Assembly: GCA_937877545.1 (NCBI GenBank)
Contig: CALFJE010000052.1
Span: forward strand, 17,953 to 81,952
Source of the DNA: an uncultured Selenomonadales bacterium
Lineage (GTDB): Bacteria > Bacillota > Negativicutes > Selenomonadales > Selenomonadaceae
DNA: 64,000 bases
Direction: 5' to 3'
In this document: positions 16,120-24,379 of the stretch, piece by piece
How positions within the stretch are numbered: position 1 is the first letter of the stretch
How the letters are laid out: each line of letters opens with the position of its first letter
Position numbers and translations under genes: made by a program
The notes under the pieces: generated by a model
Database searches by the model: none
The model's input: only the letters and a program-made list of their open reading frames with translations
What the model was told of the DNA's origin: nothing

Positions 16120-16947
16120 ATGCCGAATCAGAGGGAGCGGCAACTGCTGATTGAAAACTTTCAAGACTCGTTGCGATTGGTGCGCCACTTGATGAATTTC
16201 GGGGTGGAGAAATTCGCCGAGGCGATAGGCGTGACGCGCCAAACCGTCAACAACATGGAAACAAAGAAAAGCCGCATGTCGCCGACGCAATACATAGCGA
16301 TAGCCGCGTTGACGGACAGTTACTTCGCGCAAAACCCCGAACGCTTCACGGCACTCAAGGCGATACTCGACGGCGAAGGAAAGGAATATAAAACCGCCTT
16401 CCGCGACGATTCGTTGATTAAGCGTTGGTTCGAGGGAATAATTTACTTTGACGACGCAACGAAACCCGACGGGCTTGCCGATTTGGTGCGGGAGTACAAG
16501 CTTATCCTGGACGCGGAGCTTTTGACGGCAGACGACGCGCCGGAATTCGCCAAAGCCTTCACGGAGGCATTGCTCGACGAACACGACAAAGTTATCGTCC
16601 CGTTTCGCTCGATTGAGGCACTCGGCGCGAATGCTTATCAGGCAAAGAAAATCCTCAACCGAATGTACGAAGCGGACGTCCTGCAAATTCACGGCGAAAA
16701 AACCGACCCCGACTTCCGCGACACGGTTATTGAGGTCTTTAAGCGTTTCCGCAACGTCTACCGCCTTTGCCTGCTCACGTCCGACGAAAACCTTGCGCAA
16801 GAAATTCTGCAACTCAACGACTCCGCCGAGGAAAGCGACTTTGAAACGTCCGCCGTCTGCTTAGAGGAGGGCAAGGTCAAATTTTACGAACGCCTCAAAG
16901 ATACCGAACTCAATGAGGACGATTTGGAAAGTTGGGAGGAGCTGTAA
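16120..16947 (+). CDS. HTH (XRE-like) protein with C-terminal PIN-like domain
   Basis: 275 residues. Residues about 18-50 form a helix-turn-helix (VEKFAEAIGVTRQTVNNMETKKSRMS). Residues about 126-235 read as a PIN nuclease domain: LILDAELL (Asp131), RSIEAL (Glu166), DPDFRDTV (Asp198/Asp201) and LCLLTSDENLAQEIL (Asp222), the four-acid pattern of metal-dependent RNases. The C-terminus is acidic. It has AGAGGAG upstream and leads a tight four-gene operon (15-base gaps) with a PIN-kinase, a vWA protein and a PP2C phosphatase. The likely role is an operon regulator that also carries a nuclease; the domain reading is mine from motifs. Confidence 0.65.
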   Translation: MPNQRERQLLIENFQDSLRLVRHLMNFGVEKFAEAIGVTRQTVNNMETKKSRMSPTQYIAIAALTDSYFAQNPERFTALKAILDGEGKEYKTAFRDDSLIKRWFEGIIYFDDATKPDGLADLVREYKLILDAELLTADDAPEFAKAFTEALLDEHDKVIVPFRSIEALGANAYQAKKILNRMYEADVLQIHGEKTDPDFRDTVIEVFKRFRNVYRLCLLTSDENLAQEILQLNDSAEESDFETSAVCLEEGKVKFYERLKDTELNEDDLESWEEL

Positions 16948-16962
16948 GGGGGGCATTCGGTC

Positions 16963-18957
16963 GTGAGTCCGATGGAGTTTTTGGAGCTGTGCGTCAAGGA
17001 TTACAAAATCTTTATCGACACGTCGAGCCTTTTGGCGGAGGGCGCAGATAAATTTTTTGCAAACATCAAGCCGATATTGGAACGCGAGCATAAGGCGTTG
17101 ATTCTGCCGCTGAGTGTCTATTGGGAATTAGAAAAGCTTGCGAACGACCACACTTATTGCTTGCAGAAGTATCCGAACAATCCCGAACTTAACACGCGGG
17201 CGATTGAAGCCCGTGAAAACATAATCAATTTGAATCGAGCGCATATCATTAACGTTTACGCCGACCCCGACGACGGCGATTTTGCCGATAACGTCTTCCT
17301 GCACGTCTTCACCAAAAAGCGGATGCAATATGACATGTTGCTTATCACGCAGGACAAGGGCTTGGCGGGCGAGGTCATGAAACTTGGCACAGACAATGAT
17401 GTCGTCCGAGGCGTCAAGAAAATTATCGTGAAACGCGTTGGGCGGGACGGCTTCTTGAAAAGTATTTTCGGGGCGGAGGAGATTCCGCTCAACGAACGCT
17501 TTGCCCTCACGACGGAGATTGTACAAATCGTGGGGAACTTGACCGCGTCGCATATTCCGACTGCGGGCGACAACGTCACGGCGGTGCGCAATGATAAGCG
17601 TAAACAATTCCGCTTGCTTGAGGAATTAGGCAAGGGCGGCGAGGGTTCGGTTTATAAGACGGAGCTTGACGGCTTTGTCGCCAAAATCTATAAGCCCGAA
17701 AAGATTACGCGCCTGCGCTGCGAAAAGCTTAAGCTCATGCTGACCAAGGACATCGATTGCGAGGGCGTCTGCTTTCCGCGTGCCATGATTTATAACCGGC
17801 GCGATGAATTCGTCGGCTACTTGATGAAGGCGGCGCACGGCAGAGATTTGGGCAAAAGCATTTTCATACGCCCGCTTTTGGAAAAATACTTTCCGCACTG
17901 GAACAGGTGTGACTTGGTTCAACTGTGCGTGACGATTTTGCGCAAGCTCAAGTATCTGCACGACAGGAACATCATCCTCGGCGATATCAACCCCTACAAT
18001 ATCTTGGTCGTCTCGCCGACGGAGGTGTATTTCGTCGACACGGACAGCTGGCAAGTTGAAGGTTTTATTTGCCCCGTAGGAATGCCGCTTTTCACGCCGC
18101 CCGAACTTCAACGTAAGGAATACGGCTTACGGACTTTGGGCAATGAAAATTTTGCGGTGGCGACATTGCTGTTCATGATAATGCTTCCCGGCAAGCCGCC
18201 CTACGCTATGCAAGACGGCGAGGGCATCGTCGAGAACATTATCAAAGGCGATTTTGCTTATCCTTTCGTCGAGCTTAAAAACGGCAAAGTTCCAATGGGA
18301 CAATGGCGTTTTTGTTGGAGCCATTTGACGTACAAAATCAAGGAAGCGTTTTATCAGACGTTCCGATATGACGGCACGCGCCACGCTGAAAACGAGCGTC
18401 CGAGCGTAGGGAATTGGCTAAGGTTGTTTGAAAGTTATCTTGAATCGCTCAAGAACGGCGAGATGAGCGATTGGGACGAAGAGTCGCTGTTGATTTTCCC
18501 GACGCGTTGGAAGAAGGACAGGAATAGAACTTACGCCCCATGCAAATTGTGCGGTCGCGAGTTTGAAGAGAAATGTCTGCGCGAGGGTATCTGTAAAGAC
18601 TGCTTAAACAAGGACGAACATTATCGTTGCGAGCGTTGCGGAGCCGAATTGGTCTACACTAACCGCCAAAAGTATATCGAGAAAATCGAGCGTCCTAAGA
18701 TTTGTCGAAACCATTTCAAAAAGTGCAAGCTCTGCGACAAAGTGTCCGACGAAGCGCAAATGGCGGAGGGTATTTGTTATCATTGCCTCAACAAAATCGA
18801 ACATTATCATTGCGAGCGTTGCGGAGCCGAATTGGTCTACACTAACCGCCAAAAGTACATTGATAAGGTCGAGCGTCCCAAAATTTGTCAGGAATGTTTT
18901 AAAAGAAGGATTAGCAAGAAAGATATTTTAAACCTTTTTAAAAACAGAGGATATTAG
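16963..18957 (+). CDS. PIN domain - protein kinase - tandem zinc ribbon fusion
   Basis: 664 residues from a GTG with AAGGGGGG 9 bases upstream (an ATG 9 bases later is badly spaced). Residues 13-145: PIN domain with FIDTSSLL (Asp19), YWELEKLA (Glu55), DFADNVF (Asp106/109) and LLITQDKGLA (Asp131). Residues 215-490: Ser/Thr kinase-like domain with glycine loop GKGGEGSVY, Lys241, LGDINPYNILV (Asp341, Asn346) and DTD in place of DFG. Residues 528-650: two copies of a 61-residue module of CxxC ribbons ending ERPKIC. TerY-P triad kinases often carry zinc ribbons; the N-terminal PIN is the notable addition. Its targets may be the PIN domains, the vWA protein or ribosome-linked proteins (inference). 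Confidence 0.75.
   Translation: MSPMEFLELCVKDYKIFIDTSSLLAEGADKFFANIKPILEREHKALILPLSVYWELEKLANDHTYCLQKYPNNPELNTRAIEARENIINLNRAHIINVYADPDDGDFADNVFLHVFTKKRMQYDMLLITQDKGLAGEVMKLGTDNDVVRGVKKIIVKRVGRDGFLKSIFGAEEIPLNERFALTTEIVQIVGNLTASHIPTAGDNVTAVRNDKRKQFRLLEELGKGGEGSVYKTELDGFVAKIYKPEKITRLRCEKLKLMLTKDIDCEGVCFPRAMIYNRRDEFVGYLMKAAHGRDLGKSIFIRPLLEKYFPHWNRCDLVQLCVTILRKLKYLHDRNIILGDINPYNILVVSPTEVYFVDTDSWQVEGFICPVGMPLFTPPELQRKEYGLRTLGNENFAVATLLFMIMLPGKPPYAMQDGEGIVENIIKGDFAYPFVELKNGKVPMGQWRFCWSHLTYKIKEAFYQTFRYDGTRHAENERPSVGNWLRLFESYLESLKNGEMSDWDEESLLIFPTRWKKDRNRTYAPCKLCGREFEEKCLREGICKDCLNKDEHYRCERCGAELVYTNRQKYIEKIERPKICRNHFKKCKLCDKVSDEAQMAEGICYHCLNKIEHYHCERCGAELVYTNRQKYIDKVERPKICQECFKRRISKKDILNLFKNRGY
18619..18888. 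repeat. Recent tandem duplication of a zinc-ribbon module within the kinase gene
   Basis: 18619-18707 and 18802-18890 are near-identical at the DNA level, offset by 183 bases (61 codons). Each encodes CERCGAELVYTNRQKYI and ERPKIC. Retained identity at third positions implies a recent event. Confidence 0.8.
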
Positions 18958-18972
18958 GAGGGCTGAATTGTA

Positions 18973-19719
18973 ATGAATGACTTGATACGAAAGGAAGACC
19001 TTGAAACGAATCCGACGCCACGAGTACCGATTTGCCTGTGCTTGGATGTGAGCGGCTCAATGGGCAGAGTGGTCGACGGGCAAACACGCGACACAGGTCG
19101 ACGCGAATTCAGCGACGGTAAATGGTGGCGTCCGGTCGAGGGCGGCGTCAATCTTTTTTATGACAATCTGCTTGAGGACGACGTTGCGCGATACGCGGCG
19201 GAGATTTGTATCGTGACCTTCGGCACCAAAGCTGAACTCGTCATGGACTTCGCGAACTCGGACAGGCAAGAATCGGAGCGCAAGGCTAAAATCGACGGCT
19301 TGACCGCGCAGGGCGAAACTCCTATGGGCGAGGCTGTCAACATGGCTCCGGACTGCTTGGAGGCTCGCAAGGCTGAATACAAGGAGGCGGGCGTCGATTA
19401 CTATCAGCCGTGGCTCGTGCTCATGACTGACGGTGAACCCAACGGCGACGCGACGGAATTTAACCGCGCAGTTGCTCGCACGTTTGAATTGGCGAACCGG
19501 CGCAAGCTCACGGTCTTTCCGATTGGCATCGGCGACAAGGCTGATATGGAATGCCTCGCAAAGTTTTCGCCGCGTCGTCCGCCACTACGACTCAAAGGCA
19601 TGAACTTCAAGGAATTCTTTGAATGGCTCAGTCAAAGCGTCTCCAGGACTTCGCAATCGATGCCGGGCGACAAAGTCACTTTGGACTTGGACGGGATTAA
19701 GACGTGGGGCGAACTCTGA
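18973..19719 (+). CDS. TerY-like vWA domain protein
   Basis: 248 residues, essentially one von Willebrand A domain. The MIDAS metal site is DVSGSMG (Asp25, Ser27, Ser29), with the later Thr in QGETPMGEA and Asp in VLMTDGEPNGD. This is the TerY group, found beside PP2C phosphatases and protein kinases in TerY-P triads, where it is thought to assemble or sense metal-dependent complexes. It has GGAGGG 13 bases before ATG, starts 15 bases after the kinase gene, and its stop overlaps the phosphatase start by 1 base (TGATG). Confidence 0.88.
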   Translation: MNDLIRKEDLETNPTPRVPICLCLDVSGSMGRVVDGQTRDTGRREFSDGKWWRPVEGGVNLFYDNLLEDDVARYAAEICIVTFGTKAELVMDFANSDRQESERKAKIDGLTAQGETPMGEAVNMAPDCLEARKAEYKEAGVDYYQPWLVLMTDGEPNGDATEFNRAVARTFELANRRKLTVFPIGIGDKADMECLAKFSPRRPPLRLKGMNFKEFFEWLSQSVSRTSQSMPGDKVTLDLDGIKTWGEL

Positions 19720-20717
19720 TGACTTGGAAAACGGTTTGTTGCGCGGCGCAGGGCAGAGGGCACGCCAAAAAAAATATCCCCTGCCAAGACAAAGTTGCTC
19801 GGCGCGAGGAAAACGGCATAAGCGTCATTGCACTGGCTGACGGAGCGGGTTCGGCGAGCTTTTCGCACTACGGGGCGGAGTGTGTCGTCAATCGCGTGGC
19901 GGCTTTCGTTGCCGACAGATTCTTTGACTTGACCGCGCAGGAAGACGCTCGCAAAGTCACGCAGGAAATTTTATCGGTGGCGTTGCAAGCTTTGGCGGAT
20001 GAATCTGAATTGCGCGATTGCACGCTGAAAGATTTGGCTTCGACGTTGTTGATAGCGGCAGTAGGTGACGGGAAATATTTCTTGGCGCATTTGGGCGACG
20101 GGGTTATCGGCTATCTTAACGACGCGGATTTGAAGGTCGCCACGACGCCCGACAACGGCGAATTTTCCAACGAAACGGTCTTTGTCACCTCCGCCAATGC
20201 CGCCGCGCAGATGAGGATTTATCGCGGCGCACTTAAGAGCATTTCGGGTTTTATCTTGATGAGCGACGGCACCGAGCAGAGCCTCTACAACAAGCGCAAC
20301 AAGACGTTGGCTCCCGCAGTCAAGCGGCTTATGCACAGGACGACTTTGGTTAGCGCGGAGGTATTGACGCCGCAACTGCAGGCAGCATTAAGCATCGTGC
20401 TGGAAAACACGCAGGACGATTGCAGTATCGCGATATTGGCGCGAACGTCGGAACAACTGCCGCCGCTTAAAGACTTGCCGCTGTCCGAACGTCAAAGCTT
20501 GTTCCGAATCGACGGCAGTATCGCCTTCCGCAGTGTTCGCCAAAAAATTATTCGTTGCGATAAAATCTGCGCGGCATTGACTGAACCGTTGACGTTCCGC
20601 CAACTTGCGCGGAAACTTCACGTCAAACCGAATCGAGCCAAAAAAAGACTCCAACGCCTTTTGGACGCGGGAGTAATTATTCGGACGGCTTACGGCTACG
20701 AAACTTGCGGTCACTGA
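19719..20717 (+). CDS. PP2C-type Ser/Thr phosphatase with C-terminal winged-helix-like domain
   Basis: 332 residues from the ATG that overlaps the vWA stop. PP2C motifs are KNIPCQDKVA, IALADGAGSASFSHYGA (metal Asp-Gly), LAHLGDGVIGYL, GFILMSDGTEQSLYN and TQDDCSIAIL (C-terminal metal Asp). After residue about 265, LTEPLTFRQLARKLHVKPNRAKKRLQRLLDAGVIIRTAYGY looks like a winged helix-turn-helix, unusual for this family. It probably reverses phosphorylation by the kinase two genes upstream, and the wHTH suggests contact with DNA. It ends the operon. Confidence 0.87.
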   Translation: MTWKTVCCAAQGRGHAKKNIPCQDKVARREENGISVIALADGAGSASFSHYGAECVVNRVAAFVADRFFDLTAQEDARKVTQEILSVALQALADESELRDCTLKDLASTLLIAAVGDGKYFLAHLGDGVIGYLNDADLKVATTPDNGEFSNETVFVTSANAAAQMRIYRGALKSISGFILMSDGTEQSLYNKRNKTLAPAVKRLMHRTTLVSAEVLTPQLQAALSIVLENTQDDCSIAILARTSEQLPPLKDLPLSERQSLFRIDGSIAFRSVRQKIIRCDKICAALTEPLTFRQLARKLHVKPNRAKKRLQRLLDAGVIIRTAYGYETCGH

Positions 20718-20720
20718 CGA

Positions 20721-20751
20721 AAAATCCCCCCGCACATCACGGAGGGATTTT
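20721..20751. terminator. Bidirectional terminator between the PP2C gene and tRNA-Ala
   Basis: AAATCCCCCCG pairs with CGGAGGGATTT with one mismatch. T and A runs on either side suit termination from both directions. Confidence 0.75.
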
Positions 20752-20779
20752 CTATTTGTCGAATCGTTATGTTCATAAT

Positions 20780-20855
<76 letters not shown>

Positions 20856-20869
20856 TTGGAAACGCGACT

Positions 20870-20898
20870 ATATTAAACCATTTGCCGCCCGTTGTCAA
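20870..20898 (-). promoter_or_regulatory. Promoter of tRNA-Ala
   Basis: On the minus strand TTGACA (20898-20893), 17-base spacer, TAATAT (20875-20870), 14 bases before the tRNA 5' end. Confidence 0.75.
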
Positions 20899-20905
20899 GA
20901 AAAAA

Positions 20906-21844
20906 TTACTCGACCTCAATCAGCTCGTATTGCGGATTGCCGAGACCTTTCTCTGCCATAGCCGACAGTTGGCGCAAGCCGTGGCGCGATTCAATGCGCT
21001 CCTTCATGTCGTGGCTGTCCGAGGCGTTGAAAATCATATCGGTGCACGCCTGGTCGACGGCAAGAATATCGGTGGAAACGGCAATGCCGATGTCCTTCAT
21101 GGTCGGCTCGGCGGCGGCAACGCCTTCGCAGTCGCACGAAACGCTGATTCGGCGCATGACGTTGAGGAAGACGATATGCTTGCCGAAATGATTACATGTC
21201 GCATTCGCGCTGTCGCACATAAGCTCCATAAAGTATTCCTTCATGGGCCACGTAAGATAATCTGCGGGGACGTTGTTGGGGTCGACGCCGTGAACTTGAG
21301 CCTTGCCGAGGTGCCCGCTTGCGCAACCGATAGCGATATTTTTCATGGAGCCGCCGAAACCGCCCATTGCGTGCCCCTTGTAGTGCGTGAGGACAATCAG
21401 CGAATCGTAATCGGCGAGGTGTGCGCCCATGGCAACTTCCTTAAGGTGGAAGCCGTTACGCACGGGGAAATTGACGGTCTTCTCGTCCTCGTCGAGGATG
21501 TCGACGGGGCAGAAAGTCCAGCCGTTGACCTTAAGCGTGTCGCGGTGCCCGGCAGTATCGAATCGGTCGCCGTGATAAAGCGTGTTGCACTCGACGATAG
21601 CCGAGTCGGGAACTTGCGCTTGGAAGGCTTGAACCATATCGCGGGGCAGGATATTCGGACCGTGTTTTTCGCCGGTATGGAGTTTGATGGCGACTTTGCC
21701 GAAAATATTTTCGTTGATGAGCTTGTAAAGCTTGATGAGGTGGGCGGCGTCGATAGTCTTCGTGAAATAAACTTTTGCCGCCGAGCCTGCGTAGTTGGTG
21801 CCGGTCACGTTCTTGCTGCCGACGACGGGGGCTTGGTTAGCCAT
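20906..21844 (-). CDS. DUF362 domain-containing protein
   Basis: 312 residues. AAKVYFTKTIDAAHLIKLYKL, VAIKLHTGEKHGPNILPRDMVQAF, SLIVLTHYKGHAMGGFGGSMKNIAIGCAS and the C-terminal DILAVDQACTDMIFNA mark the DUF362 family, often found beside or fused to iron-sulfur clusters. Here there is no ferredoxin domain, though several Cys (CASGHLG, CDSANATCNHF, VSCDCEG) could bind a metal. The biochemical role is unknown. It is monocistronic with GGAGG before ATG, and a CCCC/GGGG hairpin lies just upstream at 21862-21880. Confidence 0.85.
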   Translation of the reverse strand: MANQAPVVGSKNVTGTNYAGSAAKVYFTKTIDAAHLIKLYKLINENIFGKVAIKLHTGEKHGPNILPRDMVQAFQAQVPDSAIVECNTLYHGDRFDTAGHRDTLKVNGWTFCPVDILDEDEKTVNFPVRNGFHLKEVAMGAHLADYDSLIVLTHYKGHAMGGFGGSMKNIAIGCASGHLGKAQVHGVDPNNVPADYLTWPMKEYFMELMCDSANATCNHFGKHIVFLNVMRRISVSCDCEGVAAAEPTMKDIGIAVSTDILAVDQACTDMIFNASDSHDMKERIESRHGLRQLSAMAEKGLGNPQYELIEVE

Positions 21845-21861
21845 AATATTTCCTCCTTTTA

Positions 21862-21887
21862 TCCCCGCGCAGGGGATTTTTTTTAAA
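21862..21887. other. GC-rich hairpin with T tract ahead of the DUF362 gene
   Basis: ATCCCC-GCGCA-GGGGAT followed on the plus strand by eight T. It looks like a terminator for plus-strand transcription but no plus-strand gene ends there. On the minus strand it is a hairpin in the DUF362 leader. Confidence 0.5.
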
Positions 21888-21924
21888 TAATAGCCCTTGA
21901 AGCCGACTCAAGTCAAGATTTTTT

Positions 21925-21953
21925 TTGCCATAGCCGCCGCCAAACGTTATAAT
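21925..21953 (+). promoter_or_regulatory. Promoter of the Hsp70-like gene
   Basis: TTGCCA, 17-base spacer, TATAAT. The predicted transcript begins near 21960, so the translation start must be the GTG at 21984 rather than an upstream in-frame TTG. Confidence 0.75.
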
Positions 21954-21983
21954 ACAGAAAATTTTTCGGGAGGAGTCGATGTT

Positions 21984-24353
21984 GTGACCAGAATTTTAAA
22001 CAGTTTGAGGGTATCGGAGGACGATTTGAAGCATTTTTCGACGGTTAAGCAGCTGAAGGAGTTCCTCCTCCGTTGCGACAGCGACCGCGCAGGGCAAGAC
22101 CCTTACGACGAAAATATTTTATTCGACCCGAATCGCGGGCATTGGGATTTATGGGATTTTGACAAGGAGGACGGCGCGGAGCTTGACCTTGGCGCGAATT
22201 TTGTTGCTCGTGACCCCGCCGACGACGTTTCAAGCGGCATTGTCGCCATTGATTTTGGAACCAGCCGCACGGTTGTCGTCTACGAAAACGAATATTCGCA
22301 GATTTTGCCGCTCCAAGTCGGCAACGGCTCCCGCAAAAATCGTTTCGACGCCGCCAATTACGAAAATCCGACCGTCATCCAATTTATTGACATCGAAAAT
22401 TTTTTGAACGCGTATTATTGGCGTGAAGGGCGTCCGTTCACGAAGTGGAGCGACGTTAAAGTTTCGCATGAGGCGTTTCGTAATCTTTTAAACGGCGGCT
22501 CCGATAATTTTTATTCCTTTTTGACGGATTTAAAGCATTGGTGCGGCTCGAATAAGCAATTTATGCTTCGCGACGAGAAAAAATTTATTACGCAACTTGC
22601 GCCTTTTTCCGATTTAGCTGACGATGAAATCAATCCGCTAGAATTTTATGCGTATTATTTGGGCTTATTTATCAATAATATGCAGCAGGAGCGGCACATT
22701 TTCCTGAATTATATTTTATCGTTTCCCGTGACTTACGAGTCGGAAATTCGGGAAAAAATGCGTCGATGCTTTGAACGCGGGCTAAAAAAATCGCTCCCGA
22801 CGGCTCTTTTGGCAAATAAAAATATCATGGATAAATTTTCCGTCCGCGAAGGCACCTCGGAAGCCGCCGCTTACGCCATTACCGCGCTTCAAGAATATAA
22901 TTTTGCTCCCGAAGGCGACGAGGAAATTTATTTTGCGGTATTTGATTTTGGGGGCGGCACTACCGATTTTGATTTTGGATTTTTCCGCGAATCGCCGAGT
23001 GACAGATACGATTATTTACTCACGCACTTTGGCGAAAACGGCGACAGGACTTTAGGCGGCGAAAATCTCCTTAAATTGCTTGCGTTCGAGGTTTTTAAGG
23101 CTAATCAGGAAAATTTAATCGTCGAAAATGGAAAAATTCCCTTTACGTGGGCGGCTGACAAAAAGAATTTCGCCGGCTCCGAAACTTTAATTAAAGATTC
23201 TCAAGAAGCTCATGCGAATATGCACATTTTAATCGAGAAATTACGCCCGATTTGGGAAAATCCCGACTCCGACGCCGCTAAAAAAATTATGACCGATAAA
23301 GCTGTCGAAGCTGATTTTTTCCTCGATAACGGGCAAATAATTACGGGTTTTGAGCTTAAAATCGGCATTGATTTGCAGGAAATTCTCCGCGAACGAATTA
23401 AAATCGGCATTAAAAACTTTTTTATCGCCATGAAAGAAGCTTTTGATAAATCAAGCAAAAATTCTCTGCGCAAAGTCAAACCGCTCCGCGACCTTAAAGA
23501 AATTTCGATATTTTTGGCGGGTAATTCGTCGAAATCCGCGCTCGTGAACGAACTTTTTACGGAATTTATTTCGCCGATGGAAGATACGCGGCTCGCCGAA
23601 AATGAAAATCCCTTCGCAAACGGGCGGCTCAAGGGCGGCTACGAGCTTAAGGACGATTTTATTATGCAGGGCGGCAGCATTTATCGGCGCGACGACAACG
23701 GGCTTGAAATTTGGCTCGGCGATATGGATAATTCCGACGACCAAATTGTTTTGAGCGAAACCGTTAAAAAAATTCCGAACGACCGCGCAAGCGAAAAATC
23801 GCCCGCCGAAATTTTATTCGGATTCGATTATTACGGCGCACCGAATTTTAAAATTTATCCCGCGTTGGGCACCGAGGCGGCTCACGAAATTCAACGTGCT
23901 CTCGGCGTCGAAATTCGCAACGATTTGGCGGCTCCGACGGGTAAAACGGGCGTCGCATTCGGACTTTTGCTTTCCAGAGCGGGCGGACTGATTCAAACCA
24001 AGCATCTTTCGCCCGATTCCGCAAAAATTTCGTTCCGTTTTTACGTCGGCAGGAATAAAAAACGCAAATTCAAGACGATTATCGACCGAAATACAAAATT
24101 CGGCGTTTGGTATCCGTTTATTGACGCGGGCGACGGTTTCGACATTTTTTATACGAATTTGCCCGAAGCGGTGTCGAATCAGATGAGCATTCAGCTTGCA
24201 AAGCGCGTCACGATAAGCATTTCCGCGCCCGACCCCGACGCCACAGTTTATATTCGCGCCGTAAAATCCAACGTTATCGAATATCAAATCGCGAAAAATG
24301 CCGACGAACTTGCCGATATTGAAAATCCCGCCGCGCAAATTATTTTGGCTTAA
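21984..24353 (+). CDS. Hsp70/DnaK-like ATPase, divergent
   Basis: 789 residues from GTG 21984 (GGGAGGAG 9 bases upstream, after the promoter). The actin/Hsp70 ATPase signatures are present: phosphate-1 IVAIDFGTSRTVVVYE (near residue 90), phosphate-2 VFDFGGGTTDFDFGFF, and the adenosine motif IFLAGNSSKSALVNELF. The usual DnaK substrate-binding domain is absent; the last 300 residues are unfamiliar, as are the first 85. It is not the housekeeping DnaK. Codon choice is visibly more AT-rich than the flanking genes, hinting at a different origin. Proximity to the kinase/phosphatase/vWA operon may be functional, but a tRNA and a divergent gene lie between. Confidence 0.8.
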   Translation: MTRILNSLRVSEDDLKHFSTVKQLKEFLLRCDSDRAGQDPYDENILFDPNRGHWDLWDFDKEDGAELDLGANFVARDPADDVSSGIVAIDFGTSRTVVVYENEYSQILPLQVGNGSRKNRFDAANYENPTVIQFIDIENFLNAYYWREGRPFTKWSDVKVSHEAFRNLLNGGSDNFYSFLTDLKHWCGSNKQFMLRDEKKFITQLAPFSDLADDEINPLEFYAYYLGLFINNMQQERHIFLNYILSFPVTYESEIREKMRRCFERGLKKSLPTALLANKNIMDKFSVREGTSEAAAYAITALQEYNFAPEGDEEIYFAVFDFGGGTTDFDFGFFRESPSDRYDYLLTHFGENGDRTLGGENLLKLLAFEVFKANQENLIVENGKIPFTWAADKKNFAGSETLIKDSQEAHANMHILIEKLRPIWENPDSDAAKKIMTDKAVEADFFLDNGQIITGFELKIGIDLQEILRERIKIGIKNFFIAMKEAFDKSSKNSLRKVKPLRDLKEISIFLAGNSSKSALVNELFTEFISPMEDTRLAENENPFANGRLKGGYELKDDFIMQGGSIYRRDDNGLEIWLGDMDNSDDQIVLSETVKKIPNDRASEKSPAEILFGFDYYGAPNFKIYPALGTEAAHEIQRALGVEIRNDLAAPTGKTGVAFGLLLSRAGGLIQTKHLSPDSAKISFRFYVGRNKKRKFKTIIDRNTKFGVWYPFIDAGDGFDIFYTNLPEAVSNQMSIQLAKRVTISISAPDPDATVYIRAVKSNVIEYQIAKNADELADIENPAAQIILA

Positions 24354-24379
24354 ATTATTATTTTTGGGAGGGAAATTAT

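Noticed and set aside
21897..21983. Upstream in-frame start for the Hsp70-like gene
   Set aside because: A TTGCCA-17-TATAAT promoter lies inside this segment, so it is not in the transcript from that promoter; the GTG at 21984 has a strong ribosome site.
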